Shown in pieces: positions 35,081 through 47,333 of a DNA stretch of 64,000 bases. Below the pieces are notes generated by a model. The model was not told the DNA's origin. It ran no database searches and saw only the letters and a program-made list of their open reading frames with translations. A program made the translations under genes and the position numbers. Every line of letters starts with the position of its first letter. Positions within the stretch are counted from its first letter, which is position 1. The DNA is from Aquatica leii (Eukaryota > Arthropoda > Insecta > Coleoptera > Lampyridae): contig CM069435.1 of the NCBI GenBank assembly GCA_035610365.1, positions 88,197,389 to 88,261,388 of the forward strand, read 5' to 3'.

Positions 35081-35617
35081 TGTTACGAATTTATTATTAA
35101 AAACTAATTTATTTAAACGACTAAAAATATGTTTTACTTATACTAGAAATATGTACACTTGTAAATTAACCGAACTAATGAAATCTAATAATATTTAATA
35201 AACACACTTACACTAATTAAGATAAGATAAAGTCCGCGGATAGCTTCACACTTGTTTACACTAAAGTCACGTACGAGATTATTCTCTGTATATTTATGTA
35301 CACACACGTGCTAACGACTTATTTATTTCAACTTTAATAATCTTCTTAACACTGCTGTATTCGCATTATGGCAATAACTGACCTACGATTTGTTTCGTCG
35401 GTATATATACACATTTAGAAATCCTTCTCGAGTGTTCCCTATCTTTCGGTATATCTTCTAGAAGATGGATAACAGCTTCTAGAAGGCTCTTGAATTTGTA
35501 AATAACTTCTCGAACGTTTCAGTATGTTATTCAAACGTTCAGTACTAGGTATAGTTAATATTACTTAGCCAAAGCTTATCTACTCAACCAACAATAAAAC
35601 AATAGCAAAAATAAACA
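35081..35617 (-). mobile_element. Solo gypsy-type LTR
   Basis: Starts TGTTACGAATTTATT and ends ATAAACA on the plus strand; by analogy with the gypsy elements here this is a minus-orientation LTR (TGTTTAT...TTCGTAACA). Blocks such as ACACTAATTAAGATAAGATA, ACACACGTGCTAACGACTTA and the TTCTAGAAG repeats recall the right LTR of the gypsy element near 14102-14470. No internal coding region lies on either side, and no clear target duplication was found. Confidence 0.6.
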
Positions 35618-38300
35618 GGGTTGTCGTAATCATAGTGATTCTAAGTAGTATTTTTCAGAAATTATTTTTTCTGGAAGGCTCTGGTGATTTTTTTGATCAA
35701 AAGCCGATATACTTCTTTTCTGGGAAAATAATCAACTCGGGGGTTGTCAAACAGAACAAAAGTGAATAACAGCCATCTACGATCTTGTTCGTTTTTTATG
35801 GAAAACCCGCCGATTATTTAATTTGTCTTCTATGAATAGATGTTTTTTTTTGTAGAAATTCTGCGACACAAAATAACTAAGTGATTGAAAAAATAGTAAC
35901 TAATCCATATTCTAATATGACGTGCAGTTACTTTGTATAATTACCTACGTTTTGTCACGCCTTACAATGAATCCTCAGAGGTTTGAAACTAAGATCTACA
36001 ACAAATAAATCATAACACAAAAGCGTTGATTACTAAATTCCATTACTTTTAGTATTTAGACAAGGGCGATGTTGCACGGCTTCGGTCAAAATTATAATAA
36101 ATGCGGATTTACGCTTCAGAATAACACCCTTAAAAAAAGATAATTAAATTGATAGTATTAAAAGTAGGCCGTGGTTAGTAAAACACGACCAAACAAAAGA
36201 TAAGCGAAACGCTGATATGCACAAAGCGTTGTCGTTTCTCATGTGCAACTTGATAAAAATTTGTGCCGATTTGCAATAATATCGTCGGAAGGGGACAGGA
36301 AAAAAATTTACGACGTTCAATTGCAGCAGCAATTGTGAAATATCAATGACACTGCAAACAATTATATAAATTTCTAAGTTGCGACCCATTTTCGGACAGT
36401 TTTTATTGCCACCAAAATGTACGATCGTCATTTGGGACAAATAATGGGCGCCATTATTTTAGGTAATAAAAAGTGGCTTTTCCTAACATAATATCATCGT
36501 CGATCGTTGTCCTTTTTCGTCGTCCTTTTCCTCGTTGTTGTTATTGATGCAAGTGCGTAATTAGAACGGTTTATGCATTTTCGGGGGTTCGAATCGAATA
36601 GGATCGAAATGAGGGTTGCACGGCAATAACGCGTTTACCCACTTGAGCAGTTACAGAATCTTAGGGACATTTTTTCTGGCAAGTCCACTTTCTAGCCATC
36701 GGCTAACTATGATGTAAGTTTCTGGGTTCGTGCTGATACAGTACCGGGGGTGGAATTCGATTTCGTGGTGGATAACATTTAACCTTAAATTGTTAATTTG
36801 AATGCAGTGGATAGAGAATGGCACGGGCAATTTAAATGTCAAATAAGATTAAGCAGTTTACTTTGTCCGATCTAATATATCCTTGATATAATGTTTGTTT
36901 AGGTCCCGTCTGTTGTGCGGCAGCCGGGTTTACGCAGCAAAACCGCCAGCCTTCTGGATTATAGGTTGTAATTGCAGATTAAAGTAGATTACTGAAAGAT
37001 TATCGTAGTCGGCTTCAGGTGTTTCGACCGCGAAATTTAATTTCGAACCGTCGCGGCGACTTCATTTTTCAAGTGCTGGTGGATGAGGAGGAAAAAGAGC
37101 GTCGACGAGAAAAAGAAGCGAACGGAAGTTTTATAGGAAATCGAGGTTCAGTAACCGCCTCAAAACTTGCGAAATTCAATTCCAAGTAGTTTATCGGAAA
37201 ACCAACAAACTTCGTGACGTACTCTTAGCATTTTTGCGGTTCTCGTTCTTTTTCCTTTATTCGTTGTTTTGCTTATTTCGCGCCAAGGTGTCGATCAATC
37301 AATCAATCATAGATGGCGGGAGTGCGCGACTGCATAAACTAATGAAGGTGATCATTAGCGATACCTAACCTAATTGTTGTAATTACCAACATAATTACAA
37401 CACCGCGCCCTTCTTAATCGACCTAAGTCCCGACGACGTTAAGATACAACTGTAGGTGTCTGGGGAGTTCCACCCCAAGTCAAGGTACGGAATTAGCGAA
37501 TAAATTTTGGCCGACGTCATCAATATTCTATTTATGCGAGTTCGATTTACACTGACGAAAAAACAAAAGAAAGGGGTCGTGCACCGGATACGACGGGAAA
37601 ACAATTATGTTTCGGAGCAACAGATGCGGAAACAACAATAAAGGAAATGCATTCGCAATGCGACAAAACACGAAACGCACTTGTCGATAAAGTAGTTACC
37701 TACTCAACACACGAACAAATCAAAGCAATTATTTATCTTCTCCATTCTACACTTCATTAAACTCGCTCGGATTCACATACCAACAGCTTCGCTGCATTTT
37801 ACTTGTCTCACTTATTGAACTTTGTTAGAGAGATGAAAGACAAACTGTTTTAAGTTTACAAACTTTGGCTTTATCAATTTATCGAGCAAGTTTTAGACAG
37901 TGCAACTTTGACAATGCCGATAATGAAGCTTTACTAAATGTGTTTTGCTAGCGGAGTTTATGAATATGCACACCGTTATGGTTGGCTTCGATTATGTCGG
38001 TGTCGTTGACTTAATAATACTAAGAAGTAGTTTCTGGAAAACAAAGAACAACCAAAAACTTAAAGAAACGATCGAGAAGACTGATCACAGTGACGTAAAA
38101 GATTTAAGAAGGCATTACAAACGAAACTAAAAAAATATTCAGTTTTCGCATGCTCTTGAAAAATTTTAATCTAGTCTACTTGGTTTAGGTAACAAAAGCA
38201 AATTCTGCTAAACGTCTAGGAATGTTCATATATCACACAATTTTTTATATTCTTCTATTGTTTAAATTGAAATCAACTTTGCTTAGGTAAAAAATAAACA
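35618..38300. other. Single-copy DNA, probable intron
   Basis: No gene is supported. The part from 36040 to 37700 is less AT-biased and free of recognised repeats, with long patches of mixed composition (for example 36900-37150). An imperfect palindrome CGAAATTTAATTTCG lies near 37031. Such islands in long introns can be enhancers, but that is untested here. Short frames on both strands lack motifs and splice context. Confidence 0.4.
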
Positions 38301-38309
38301 ATTCAATTT

Positions 38310-38960
38310 GTTAAGAAGGCCAAAAACATAATGTTTAGATTTTTTTGAGTTTCTATGTTAACGAGAAAAATTAGAATTCTATTAAAATTTAATCAACTCA
38401 AAGAATCTTATAAGACTTAAAACAAAATGTTCAGATCTTATTTATTTGTTCACGAAAAATTAAAATCAGTTTTTTTTTAAATTTAAAAATGATTTAATTG
38501 GCTAGACTATCAAAGCGAACAACCGTCATACCAGGAGACTAGAAACTAAATGTTCAGATTTTTCAGTTTTCATATTCATAAAAAACTTTGAATTTAATTA
38601 AGTAGGTTATTGTCAAATTCTTTAATAGGAGGGCCAATTAAACCACTCGAGATTTTTTTTATGGCAACGTGTCGTCCAACGATGTGTGAACTTCTTCAGG
38701 TTGTTCTAGTGTTGTATAATACTTACAAATATATTACAGTGGCCTGAAAGATTTCACACATCGTTGCACGAAACGTTGCTATAAAAAATCGAGTGGTTTA
38801 TTTGCAATATTAAAGAAGCAATTAAACAACATTAATTTTGAGGGAAAAATGTTCGTATTACTCCACGAAACACTTGAGCAACAATAATAAAAAGGTATTC
38901 GAATAAACTAAAAAGTAAATGTTCAGATTTCCTACAATTGCAATGATTATTTAAGAATAA
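38310..38960. repeat. Degenerate tandem array D1, about 100-125 bp units
   Basis: The phrase AAAATGTTCAGATTTTT with preceding ACTAGAAACTAAA-like text and following TTCATATTAACGAAAAATT-like text recurs near 38330, 38427, 38550, 38849 and 38920. A palindromic MITE (38638-38800) interrupts it. Confidence 0.6.
38638..38800. mobile_element. Palindromic MITE, 163 bp
   Basis: The left half starts TAAACCACTCGAG and continues ATGGCAACGTGTCGTCCAAC then GATGTGTGAA. The reverse complement of the right half is TAAACCACTCGATTTTTTAT then AGCAACGTTTCGTGCAACGA and TGTGTGAAA. About 60 bp on each side pair with few mismatches, leaving a short loop. The flanks give AATT on the left and TTTG on the right, so no target duplication is clear. 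Superfamily unknown. Confidence 0.8.
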
Positions 38961-39732
38961 ACAAATTTGGGTTGGTTAAAAATAAAAGAAAAAACAAAGG
39001 AAATATTGAAAAACGGGAATATTATTAACATTTTTTACTTTCTGTTTTAAGGTTTTAGTTACATGTTTTACGCATCTTTTAAATTTGGTGTGGATTTGGT
39101 GTCGGTGTTCTGTTTTTTGTTTTGTTTTCGAAACAACTCATCAAATTTATTTCATAGCACACTTTTTAGCTTTACGTCTACTGTGTTTAAGGCTAAAGTC
39201 TACTGCCAAGTGTGCGAGAGAGATAAAAGACATGAAAAAGTATTTCCAAGTTATTTCAAAAACCCTTCCGTTTAAATATAGTTTAAAAATGGTATTATAA
39301 TAAGAACGTGATTGTTAAGAGAGGATGTTTCTTATTTTTCAAAAAAAAATTTTTTTTACAATTTTTTGTTTTCAAAAATTTGGAAAAAAACATTTTTTTC
39401 ACAATTGAAGGTATACATTTTATTCTACACATTTTGTCAATTAAAAACACATTTTTAAATTTTAGTATATGCCTACCGGTACCAATCAAAAATCAATTTT
39501 AATTTCTATTTTTCATCTAGCCGCTTTCGCAACTTGACACCACTTGCAATATGAGACAACAAAAACAAAACGAAAAATTGACAAAGTTTACCACTACTAA
39601 TATATGCATTTCCATGTGTTTGCATTGGTTGAATGTTCGAGTGTAATAATCAGTCATATTTCATTAATGTTTTATTTACAAGTAAAGTATACAATTATTA
39701 TAAAAATATTTGTTAGCTCCAACAAAATTTTA

Positions 39733-40190
39733 GTTTTCCCTTATGTCCATATTACGGCATAGACGCGGATCAATTATTTCCGGCAGCAATTTATTTTTAT
39801 AAAAACTGATGAGCTGTGGCTTCATTTTACAATTCCAAAAATTGTCATCTTTATAAATTCTTTCAATTGATATCTTTTGGTCCACACAACAAAATCACAA
39901 ACTTCTTTTTTAGTTATATCCACTTGCCCCTGACTCTGATAATAATAATTGTGATTGGTTTTAAGTTTAAAATCAGTTTTCAAACAAAATTGTTTCATAT
40001 TTGTTATTGCTTCTTGAATGTTAAAATTCTCAGCAGTCTTCAGGCACTTTATTTCTACTATACCATTGTTTGAGGTGAGTCCATCAGGAGAAGCTGTAAG
40101 AAAGCCAAATTCTAGATTGATAAATAAACCGCATGGAATAACTTTTCTTCTGGCTTTTGGTCGTATGTTTTCATCGCCGAATATTCAGAC
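39733..40190 (-). pseudogene. YqaJ-type (lambda-exonuclease-like) nuclease gene fragment
   Basis: The minus strand encodes IPCGLFINLEFGFLTASPDG, NGIVEIKCLKTAENFNIQEA, LKTNHNYYYQSQGQVDITKK and CDFVVWTKR. After one frame change near 39830 it gives KMKPQLISFYKNKLLPEIID. These match the YqaJ family of PD-(D/E)xK nucleases: SPDG supplies the first catalytic Asp, EIK the ExK pair, and YYxQxQGQ the family-specific glutamines. The residues expected for catalysis are present. The N-terminal part of the usual domain, before the CGL block, is missing or too decayed. In arthropods such genes are found both as host genes and within mobile elements; no neighbouring gene here decides between them. It sits between units of tandem array D2. 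Confidence 0.8.
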
Positions 40191-40848
40191 TGCAATACAG
40201 CTGGAAAATTTTTTTTACTCAAACTAAATTAACAAAAAAATTAATTTTTATTACTATATTATTAATATAAAACAATTATTGTATATCTTTACACGGCCTC
40301 GATCGTCTAAATTGTAGATTTGACTTTTTCTTCACTTTTTGAACCACAAAACGTTTGTAATGATTCTATCATGATGATTTTAAGACGATGATTCTTAGCT
40401 TGAGTTTTATTTAAATTTATTTGGGGAAAATTCATTCTACATTATCACTGGAGTGTGGAAGACATTCAAACCAAAAAAGTAAGGTTTAGAAATTTTGCTT
40501 CAACTAAACTGCAAAGCGTACTTCATTTTTTCAGGAAAATAATTTCATTGTAATAAATTCAAAAATTTTCCTACTCGGAAAAAAAGCACAATATACCTTA
40601 CACAGTGAAGAAGATTTTGCCAGAAACGAAAATACAAATCGGTTTTTTTCAAATCGTTGCGTTGGTTGGCATGATAATGTTTCGTTTGAATCTTGATGAA
40701 TGAATTTATCTTTGTTTTGTTGTTGCAAGTTTGAAGGTAATGCACGCATGTATAAGTACCTACTCATTACATATATAACACATTATAAACGACAATTTTT
40801 GATATTTGTTTTTGTTAAGAAAATAGAAAAAATGTAGTTCATTTATAA

Positions 40849-41000
40849 AATCGTGAGATTTAATACCTTTATCATGAGAACGTGTGATTTAAGAGAAAAT
40901 CCTGAGGTCTCACGATTACGTTGCGGTCTTGCTTGCGCACCCGCCGCTTGCGCAAACGCAGACTGCGTCCTGCGTCGCAACGCGGCACTTATCAAAGAGA
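40849..41000. repeat. Inverted repeat followed by a GC-rich patch
   Basis: AATCGTGAGA (about 40850) pairs with TCTCACGATT (about 40907), enclosing 50 bp. It is followed by an unusually GC-rich patch (40918-40985) with repeated TTGCGC and GCGTC words and GTTGCG...CGCAAC ends. It may be an end of a small mobile element linked to the YqaJ-like fragment, but no second end was found. Confidence 0.4.
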
Positions 41001-42139
41001 AATATTCAAATCAAAATGCTGTTCGCAAATATTATTCAATTTGCAATATAAAGTATGGATTGTATTCTAGAAATAATTATCTATTACTTGTATACCTTCG
41101 ATTTTAAATATCTCTTTAAAAAACCTACTTATCAAAAAAAAAATATCGATTTTCATTACAAAATCAAATTTTGAAAAATATCCTCTCTGATCTCTAAAAC
41201 AACAAATATAAAACAGTTTTTAAAACTTCATAAAAATGAACAGTTTATTATTAATCTTGGAAAAACTTTTGGGCTGTTTCAAACGCCATCTACTGTTTCA
41301 GAAACACACTAATCAGCTCTAGACTTTGGCCTTAAGTTTTTGTAGAGTTGTCGCAATTGTAGACATGGTTTGGTTTTTAAGAGACTTTTTTTGAATTTCT
41401 TAATTACATTTTTGATACATAATTTAAAGCTATTGAACGGAAATCTTGTCTACTTTGCAAGTTTGACGAGACGCCTTGGTTTTTAAAACAAAATTAAAAT
41501 GAACTTAAAAAATTTTATTATTTGTTTGCAAATCTGGTTATCGTTTAATTTTGTTTAAGAAAGGGCGCATTAAAATTGTTTCATAGTACACTTTTGCAAA
41601 AAAAATTATTTTTATTTTGCGTCTACTGGGCTTAGACGTTTTATTATCGTCATCTGTGGTTTTAAATAAGGTTGGTAGACTTCTTTTAGGGTTTTCAATT
41701 TTATTTGATGCCTAATGCATAGCTTGTTGTTACTGTCTGTTTTGAAAATGTTGCCATATAGATTTTATTCTTTTATTGAAATTTTAATTGATTCTAAAAA
41801 TTTAAGGTTTTGTTTGAAAATTTTCTTGGCGTTATTTTGTATTTTTGAAGCAACGCATCAAATTTTTATTTCGTGACACGCTTTTTTTACTGAAATTTCT
41901 TGGTAGTTTTTGATTATTATGGTTTGAGTTTTTAAATAATTTGTCGATTTTTTTGGACTCTGTTTATTTTATTTTTGTTAAGGGAATTTTTTGCTTTGTA
42001 AATTTGACCAGACAATGGTTTTCGTTTTTTTAAAGTAGTTTTTGTTTACAAAAAAGTTTTTTTAATTCTTTTTTTTAAGCAACGCATCAAATTTATTTTT
42101 TGGCACGCTTTCTGTAAATAACTTTTTCTACCTTTAATT

Positions 42140-42655
42140 TGTTACGAGGGTTTTCTCTTAACTTAAAAATAGTGACGACTAGCTCAGTTGATTCGGTGAT
42201 TGGGTCGTAAGCTTCCTGGCACTAAATTATAAAATAAATATCAAAAGAATGCAAAACGGTGAAAGTTTAGGGAACCGTTTAAATCTACCCAAAGAACAAA
42301 TGACAAAACAAAACTTGTAACAACGAGTATATTTATTTTATCACAGATAGAAAAGTTTGTAGAGAGGAAAAGATAAATTTACATAAGTGCGATCAAACGC
42401 TAGAACGTAGGTCAATATCACATACAATGGTGGTTGACATTTCTAAACTATAACACAAATATACAAATCTTGAAGATTGAGAGAATTAGAATAATATGTT
42501 ACACACAAAAAAAGTTTTATAGTTAATTGTGACAACAACCTGCTATGTACGTCTGGTCGTACATTTATCTCTGCCCGTGCGATGAAAAGTGGGCGTTCTG
42601 AAAATAAATCTTATACAGGGGGCAGACATCATACCAAAACAATTTTAACATAACA
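42140..42655 (-). repeat. 3' LTR of the gypsy element (shortened)
   Basis: Runs from TGTTACGAG to CATAACA on the plus strand. It shares AAATAGTGACGACTAGC, CGGTGATTGGGTCGTAAGC, GTGCGATCAAACGCTAGAA and GTGACAACAACCTGCTATGT with the 5' LTR. Confidence 0.8.
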
Positions 42656-44855
42656 AATTCCCCCTCAGCAACATAAAAACTTTGGAAGTGGACACTAGCT
42701 AAAATCAAGAAAGGAAATTTAGGCATACTCTAAGGACAGAACCTTAAAATTTAAAATCAACCCAAACACAACACTCATCTCAAGAAGAAACGTAAATAAA
42801 AAATGTTTTCCCAGTTCGCGAAGTATCGCCAATCAAAGGTGTTCAAAAGTCGAATGAAGCGGAATAGTACTGCAAAGACCAAAAAACTTTAGTCATCAAA
42901 AATTTAGTTTCAGAAAAAAGTACTCGTTAAATTTCGACATGAGTCTTAAGCAAACCAAGAGAAAAAGAAGGTGTATAGGAAAGAAAGACGTTTAGACAAC
43001 GGTCAAGGACAACGCCTTCAAATCCTATGAAACTCCAGCTTACAGATACAAATCACACCCTAAACATAAATCTGCAAAACTAAGTAAGTAAAAACAAAAA
43101 CCCAAGTATCAATATCTAACAGATCTTGAATTGTTATATGCGGATTAAAAAATAAGTCAAAAAAGAAAACTAGAGAGTCGTTCCAAAAAGTCGTTAACAG
43201 ACGTTACGAGATTTTTCTACCAAAAAAAACCAAACAGGCCCAAAAGATCTAAGCAAGGCAAACCAACGAAGAAATCTCAAGCAAAAAAAAAGATTTTATT
43301 TAGAGTCGGCACAAGTCGGACTATCTAAACGGCAGAGAAAAAAAACAGTAATCCAAAAGTCACAACTGCAAAATCATTAAAAAGCTAAACATTATGAGTG
43401 TGTTAATTAAAGTAAAATCCAAAGCCGCAACACAATAAAACAAAACCGAAAGAAAGAAAAAATGTAAGAGTAAATAAATAAGAAGCTTCACTTACTAATC
43501 GAACGTCGTTAGTTAGTGCTCGTCGTGTTGGAATGTCACATTGGAACCTAAAGCCGAAGAACGGATTAGAATATTCCAAGAGCTAAAGAAACCCAAAGAA
43601 AAGAAATATCTTAACAGTGACCGACTACATCAAAAACACCGACTAAGCGGATGTAGGTAGAGTACAAGAAGCGACGTTGCAGTCTATCTTAAGTTTCAAC
43701 CCAAGCACAACAAAATCAAAAACCAACTAAACTCGATAAAGCAAGAAATGTGACTGAGAAAGAAAAGATACTTAGTTGAATGAACATAAAGAAAGAAGTT
43801 AATAAAAAGAAAAAAAAAGAAAGTGTTCAAGCAACTGACCAAGACTTAAAAAAAAGAAAAAAGCAAAACAGATAATTTCCCTAAAATCGAACTTTAAGGA
43901 GCAAAAGAGAAAAGAAAAAAATGAAAAGTAGGAAAGACGGAGAAGGATAAGACTAGATGTTTCTATGTCCAACTAACCACCCAAGAGGCGTACCTTAAAG
44001 AAAGTAAAAAAAAAGAATGGTTGGCACATAGAAAGTCCATAAGCCCAAGATGAAAGAATTGAAAAGTAGGAAAGATAGATATAGAGAAAGACGGAGAAAG
44101 ATGAAGCTTGATTCGTTCTTTAATCAACCATCCAAGATATATAAAAAAAAGAGAAAAAGAAGCGGAAATATATCACAGTTATCCAAAGAAGGAATCTGTA
44201 CCAATTGCTGTCCCCAAATTGGAAAGAGACTTTAATGTCGACAAGCAATATGAAATTCAAGAAATGAAAACTCAAATCAAAAAGCAGAAGAGAGAATCAT
44301 ATAGATGACGTACCAATCCAAAAAGACCGACTAAGCGGATATAAATATATACAGACGGAAAGGTCGTCTGTCCCGAATTAAGATAGAGAAGAAAGGGACC
44401 AAAAGAAAATTATTAGAAACTTAACCAAAGAAAAGATATTGGCGGCAGCAAAATGGCAGAAAGCAAGCCGAACCACAACCAACAAGATACCAACGACGCA
44501 TTCAAAGGCTGGAACTACCAAACCCAAAAGACAAGAACCAAAAGAATAGCAATGGTCGAATGTCTAAAAAGTGAATAGCACTTATGACGCTTGCGAAGCC
44601 GGTGAAAAAGAAGAGAACGATTAGAAGAAGGAGACAGCAAAGAATAATTAGAAGTGATTGACGAAGTAGATGCACAAGCAGGAGAAGCAGCTTTTACATC
44701 AAGAGGAACAGCACGATTCCTATGTAGACGTGTAGAAGGTTTCGCAGCAACGTGAGTGTTAAAACGCTTTGTCGTACCTGGTAAAACGCGACCTAGTAGG
44801 ATGGCTTCGTTGTTAGTTCAAACAAGAAGAACATTAGCGTATGAATTCAGCAACC

Positions 44856-45095
44856 TTAGGTCTCATGAGGTCTGTAGAAGTGACAGCGAAGAGCTTCTAA
44901 AGTGCGCTTAACACTGTGGTGATTACAACCAAATGTAATATGGTGACCCTGAATAAGTTGCTTGCGCTGGTTCGATGGAACAATTAATTTCCACACGCAA
45001 GGATCAGAAGGAGAAACACGTACCCGTTTACATAAAAGATTTTTTACAACACACCAACGAGAGAAACGACGAGGAGAAGCAGTAACTTTAGACAC
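44856..45095 (-). pseudogene. Integrase zinc-binding fragment of the gypsy element
   Basis: The frame contains CVWKLIVPSNQRKQLIQGHH, ITFGCNHHSVKRTLEALRCH and FYRPHE. This is the H2C2 region that precedes the integrase core in Ty3/gypsy elements (W..V.P...R..L....H......H.G...T...L...FYWP). It is a fossil piece. Confidence 0.75.
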
Positions 45096-45365
45096 TAAAC
45101 CTAAGTACCAAGGATCGGTAGTAGGCCTAATAATCCTAGAAACTGAAAAGAAATTAGAAGGAAGAGAAAGAAGTGAACGAACATACCTTAAAGCCTTATC
45201 ACCTTAAGAACGACAACGAACACAAGTATTCGAGGTAGAAGTAGATACAGAAGAAGAAATTGTAGAAGCATTAAGAGAGCAAGTAGCAGGAATACCAAAA
45301 GAACCGGAAGTAGAAATCTTACTAGCAAAGGCTACAGATGGCCCTTGAACTTTGTCATTGGTCTC

Positions 45366-45695
45366 TCATCTTGGGAAGTTAAAAGCAATACGAGAGTTGA
45401 TGTTTGACTTCAAACGCTTGCTTAACGATACTAACTGTGAGATAGATGTCATTTCAATCAACGCTAATGGAAGTTGATAGAACGATATTAGCTTCCGGCG
45501 AATTATCTTGAGCTGCATTTGCTCTGAAACTGGTTCCGATAGCTGAAGAAAGAGGTATCGCATGGTGGTAACGTAAGCTTCCATCGTACGACTGCGAATA
45601 GTATTCATTAAGCGCTTATTGTAATTCAAAGGCAAAAACTCCGACTTCAATAGAGCAGCAACATCGTTCCACGAACGTAACGAACTGCGATTCAT
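45366..45695 (-). pseudogene. Gag fragment of the gypsy element
   Basis: The frame contains SWNDVAALLKSEFLPLNYNK, MRYLFLQLSEPVSEQMQLKI and IRRKLISFYQLPLALIEMTS, which fit the retrotransposon gag capsid domain (W..L...L...F.P......L...... ; Y......L........E......L..GL.P). Fossil piece. Confidence 0.65.
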
Positions 45696-46235
45696 TCTAA
45701 AAAAACAAGAAGGGCTTTGGCAGATAAAACTTCAAAAGCCGAGAGAAAAAGTTGATGTTGCGAAACACCACGAGACAAACACAACTCGTCAATACAAATT
45801 AGAAACTATAAGTAAAGTATCTTCATCAGAAAACGTAACATTCCAGTCTCCTACGTTCGTTTCTGAATCAGAGTCCGAAGAAGTAAGAAGTGGTGGTTTT
45901 TTATCTGAAGAATACATTACTAACACACTAAAACCTAAATACAAGAAATTAATTAAAGCAGAAATCCTCCAACACGTGTCTGACTAAGAACCGATTAACC
46001 GAAACAAAAAAGAATGATTCGATAACTAAAATAAGTTAAGCCAACGTACAACTAAAAGAAAGAAAAATGTGTACGCCAACTACGAAGCCAGGTCTTGCAA
46101 CAACCCAAAGGAAGCGAAGTAAACTTTGTGTAAACCGAACCCGCTAAAAACAACTAATAAGTAGAAAAGTCAATAAAAATAGAACGAATTATAATCGCAC
46201 ACACGAAATCGAGTTCCACGTTGGGAGCCAAATTT

Positions 46236-47329
46236 AATTACGAGAATTTTTTTGTAGCTTAAATAGTGACAACTAGCTTATCTGATTCGGTGATTGGGTC
46301 GTAAGTTTCGTGGTGCTAAATTATAAAATAAGTTTAAAAAGGCAAGAGATTAGGATGGGAGATGCCGTTTGAATCTAGCCAAAGCTGTAAGAGAACAAAT
46401 GACAAAACAGAAGTTGTCACAATAAGTATATTTATTTTATCATCTACAGAAAAGTTCGTAGAGAGGAGAAAATAAATTTACATAAGTGCGATCAAACGCT
46501 AGAATGTAGGTCGATATCACAAACAATAGTAGTTGGCATAAACCCTCTTCGGTTGGGCAACACGTCTTACAACAAATTAAACTTGTCGGTCTAACTTTTA
46601 CATTAAGAAAAGAAATAAACTTACATTTGTAAATTATAACACAAATATACAAATCTCGAAGATTCAGAGTTTTATAGTTAATTGTGCCAACAACCTGCTA
46701 TGCACGTCCATTCCTATATGCAACGGACTGACAACGTAGATACAAAGAATTACAGTAAGAAATATAATACTTACAATTTAGTTTTCCTTCAAAGCGTGCA
46801 ACTAGCTAGCAGCACCTTCCCAGAATTTCCTAAAATTATATATACGTGCATACGGTGTTATCACAAGTAAAACCCATTTGATTCATATGATTACTGAAAA
46901 ACTAACGAATGCGCCGAGTTTCCCCCAAATGAATTTTGTTATTTCGGTAAGTGGGTTGTGCGTTTAGTTTAGTGAAGGTTTTGACATCTTCAAGCATGCT
47001 GGCGTGACGTCATCACAGGAATTTTTCAAATAATGAATTGGGTTTTGGTATCTCCGTCTTAATGAAACGACATGTGATTATCCAAAAACGCCCTAGCAAA
47101 ACTTTCACAAAGCTTCGGTATACTACACCCATTTATATCATGAATGAGTGTGAATAATTTGAAGTGAAACTTCGCTGGGCTGTATGAAGCGAACCACACA
47201 GACCGAAAAAGTGATCGTTTTATATGTAATTGGACATTCATCTCTGCCCGTGCGGCGTAAAGTGGACGTTCTGAGAATAAATCTTATACAGGGGGACAAA
47301 CATCATACCAAAACACTTTTAACATAATA
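46236..47329 (-). repeat. 5' LTR of the gypsy element
   Basis: About 1.09 kb, aligning along its length with the solo LTR at 19154-20273, including CAAACGCTAGAATGTAGGTC, TTACATTTGTAAATTATAAC, CGAATGCGCCGAGTTTCCCC, AAGCGAACCACACAG and GAATAAATCTTATACAGGGG. The tRNA-Lys-like primer site lies five bases beyond its left edge. Confidence 0.8.
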
Positions 47330-47333
47330 AATT

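Larger units (their letters stand above)
39050..42135. repeat. Tandem array D2, left segment
   Basis: The motif AAGCAACGCATCAAATTTAT then TTCATGGCACACTTTTT, followed by CGTCTACTGGGTTTAGA-like and TTATTATCATGGTTTGAGTT text, recurs near 39127, 41561, 41846 and 42077, and again right of the gypsy element near 47441 and 47670. Units are about 230-290 bp where adjacent. The block 39290-41110 does not fit the unit and holds the YqaJ-like fragment. Confidence 0.65.
42140..47329 (-). mobile_element. Ty3/gypsy LTR retrotransposon with both LTRs, broken
   Basis: The minus-oriented element has its 5' LTR on the right (46236-47329) and a shorter 3' LTR on the left (42140-42655). It is flanked by AATT (42136-42139 and 47330-47333). 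Next to the 5' LTR on the minus strand is TGGCTCCCAACGTGG (46216-46230), close to the primer site for tRNA-Lys. Next to the 3' LTR is a purine tract (CTGAGGGGGAATTT on the minus strand, 42656-42669). Recognisable coding pieces are gag (45695-45366) and the integrase zinc-binding region (45095-44856). Reverse transcriptase text was not found, so the interior is reduced. The two LTRs differ in length and sequence, so the insertion is old. It is a broken fossil within tandem array D2. Confidence 0.85.

Noticed and set aside
36580-36620. GGTTCGAATCG, a tRNA B-box-like word
   Set aside because: No matching A box or acceptor stem could be placed upstream, and the flanks do not fold as a cloverleaf.
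40918-40985. GC-rich patch as a CpG promoter or Helitron end
   Set aside because: No gene begins here, and no Helitron-type CTAG end with hairpin could be placed.
43780-44310. Lysine- and arginine-rich plus-strand frames
   Set aside because: They lie in the interior of the minus-strand gypsy element and reflect its purine-biased complement.
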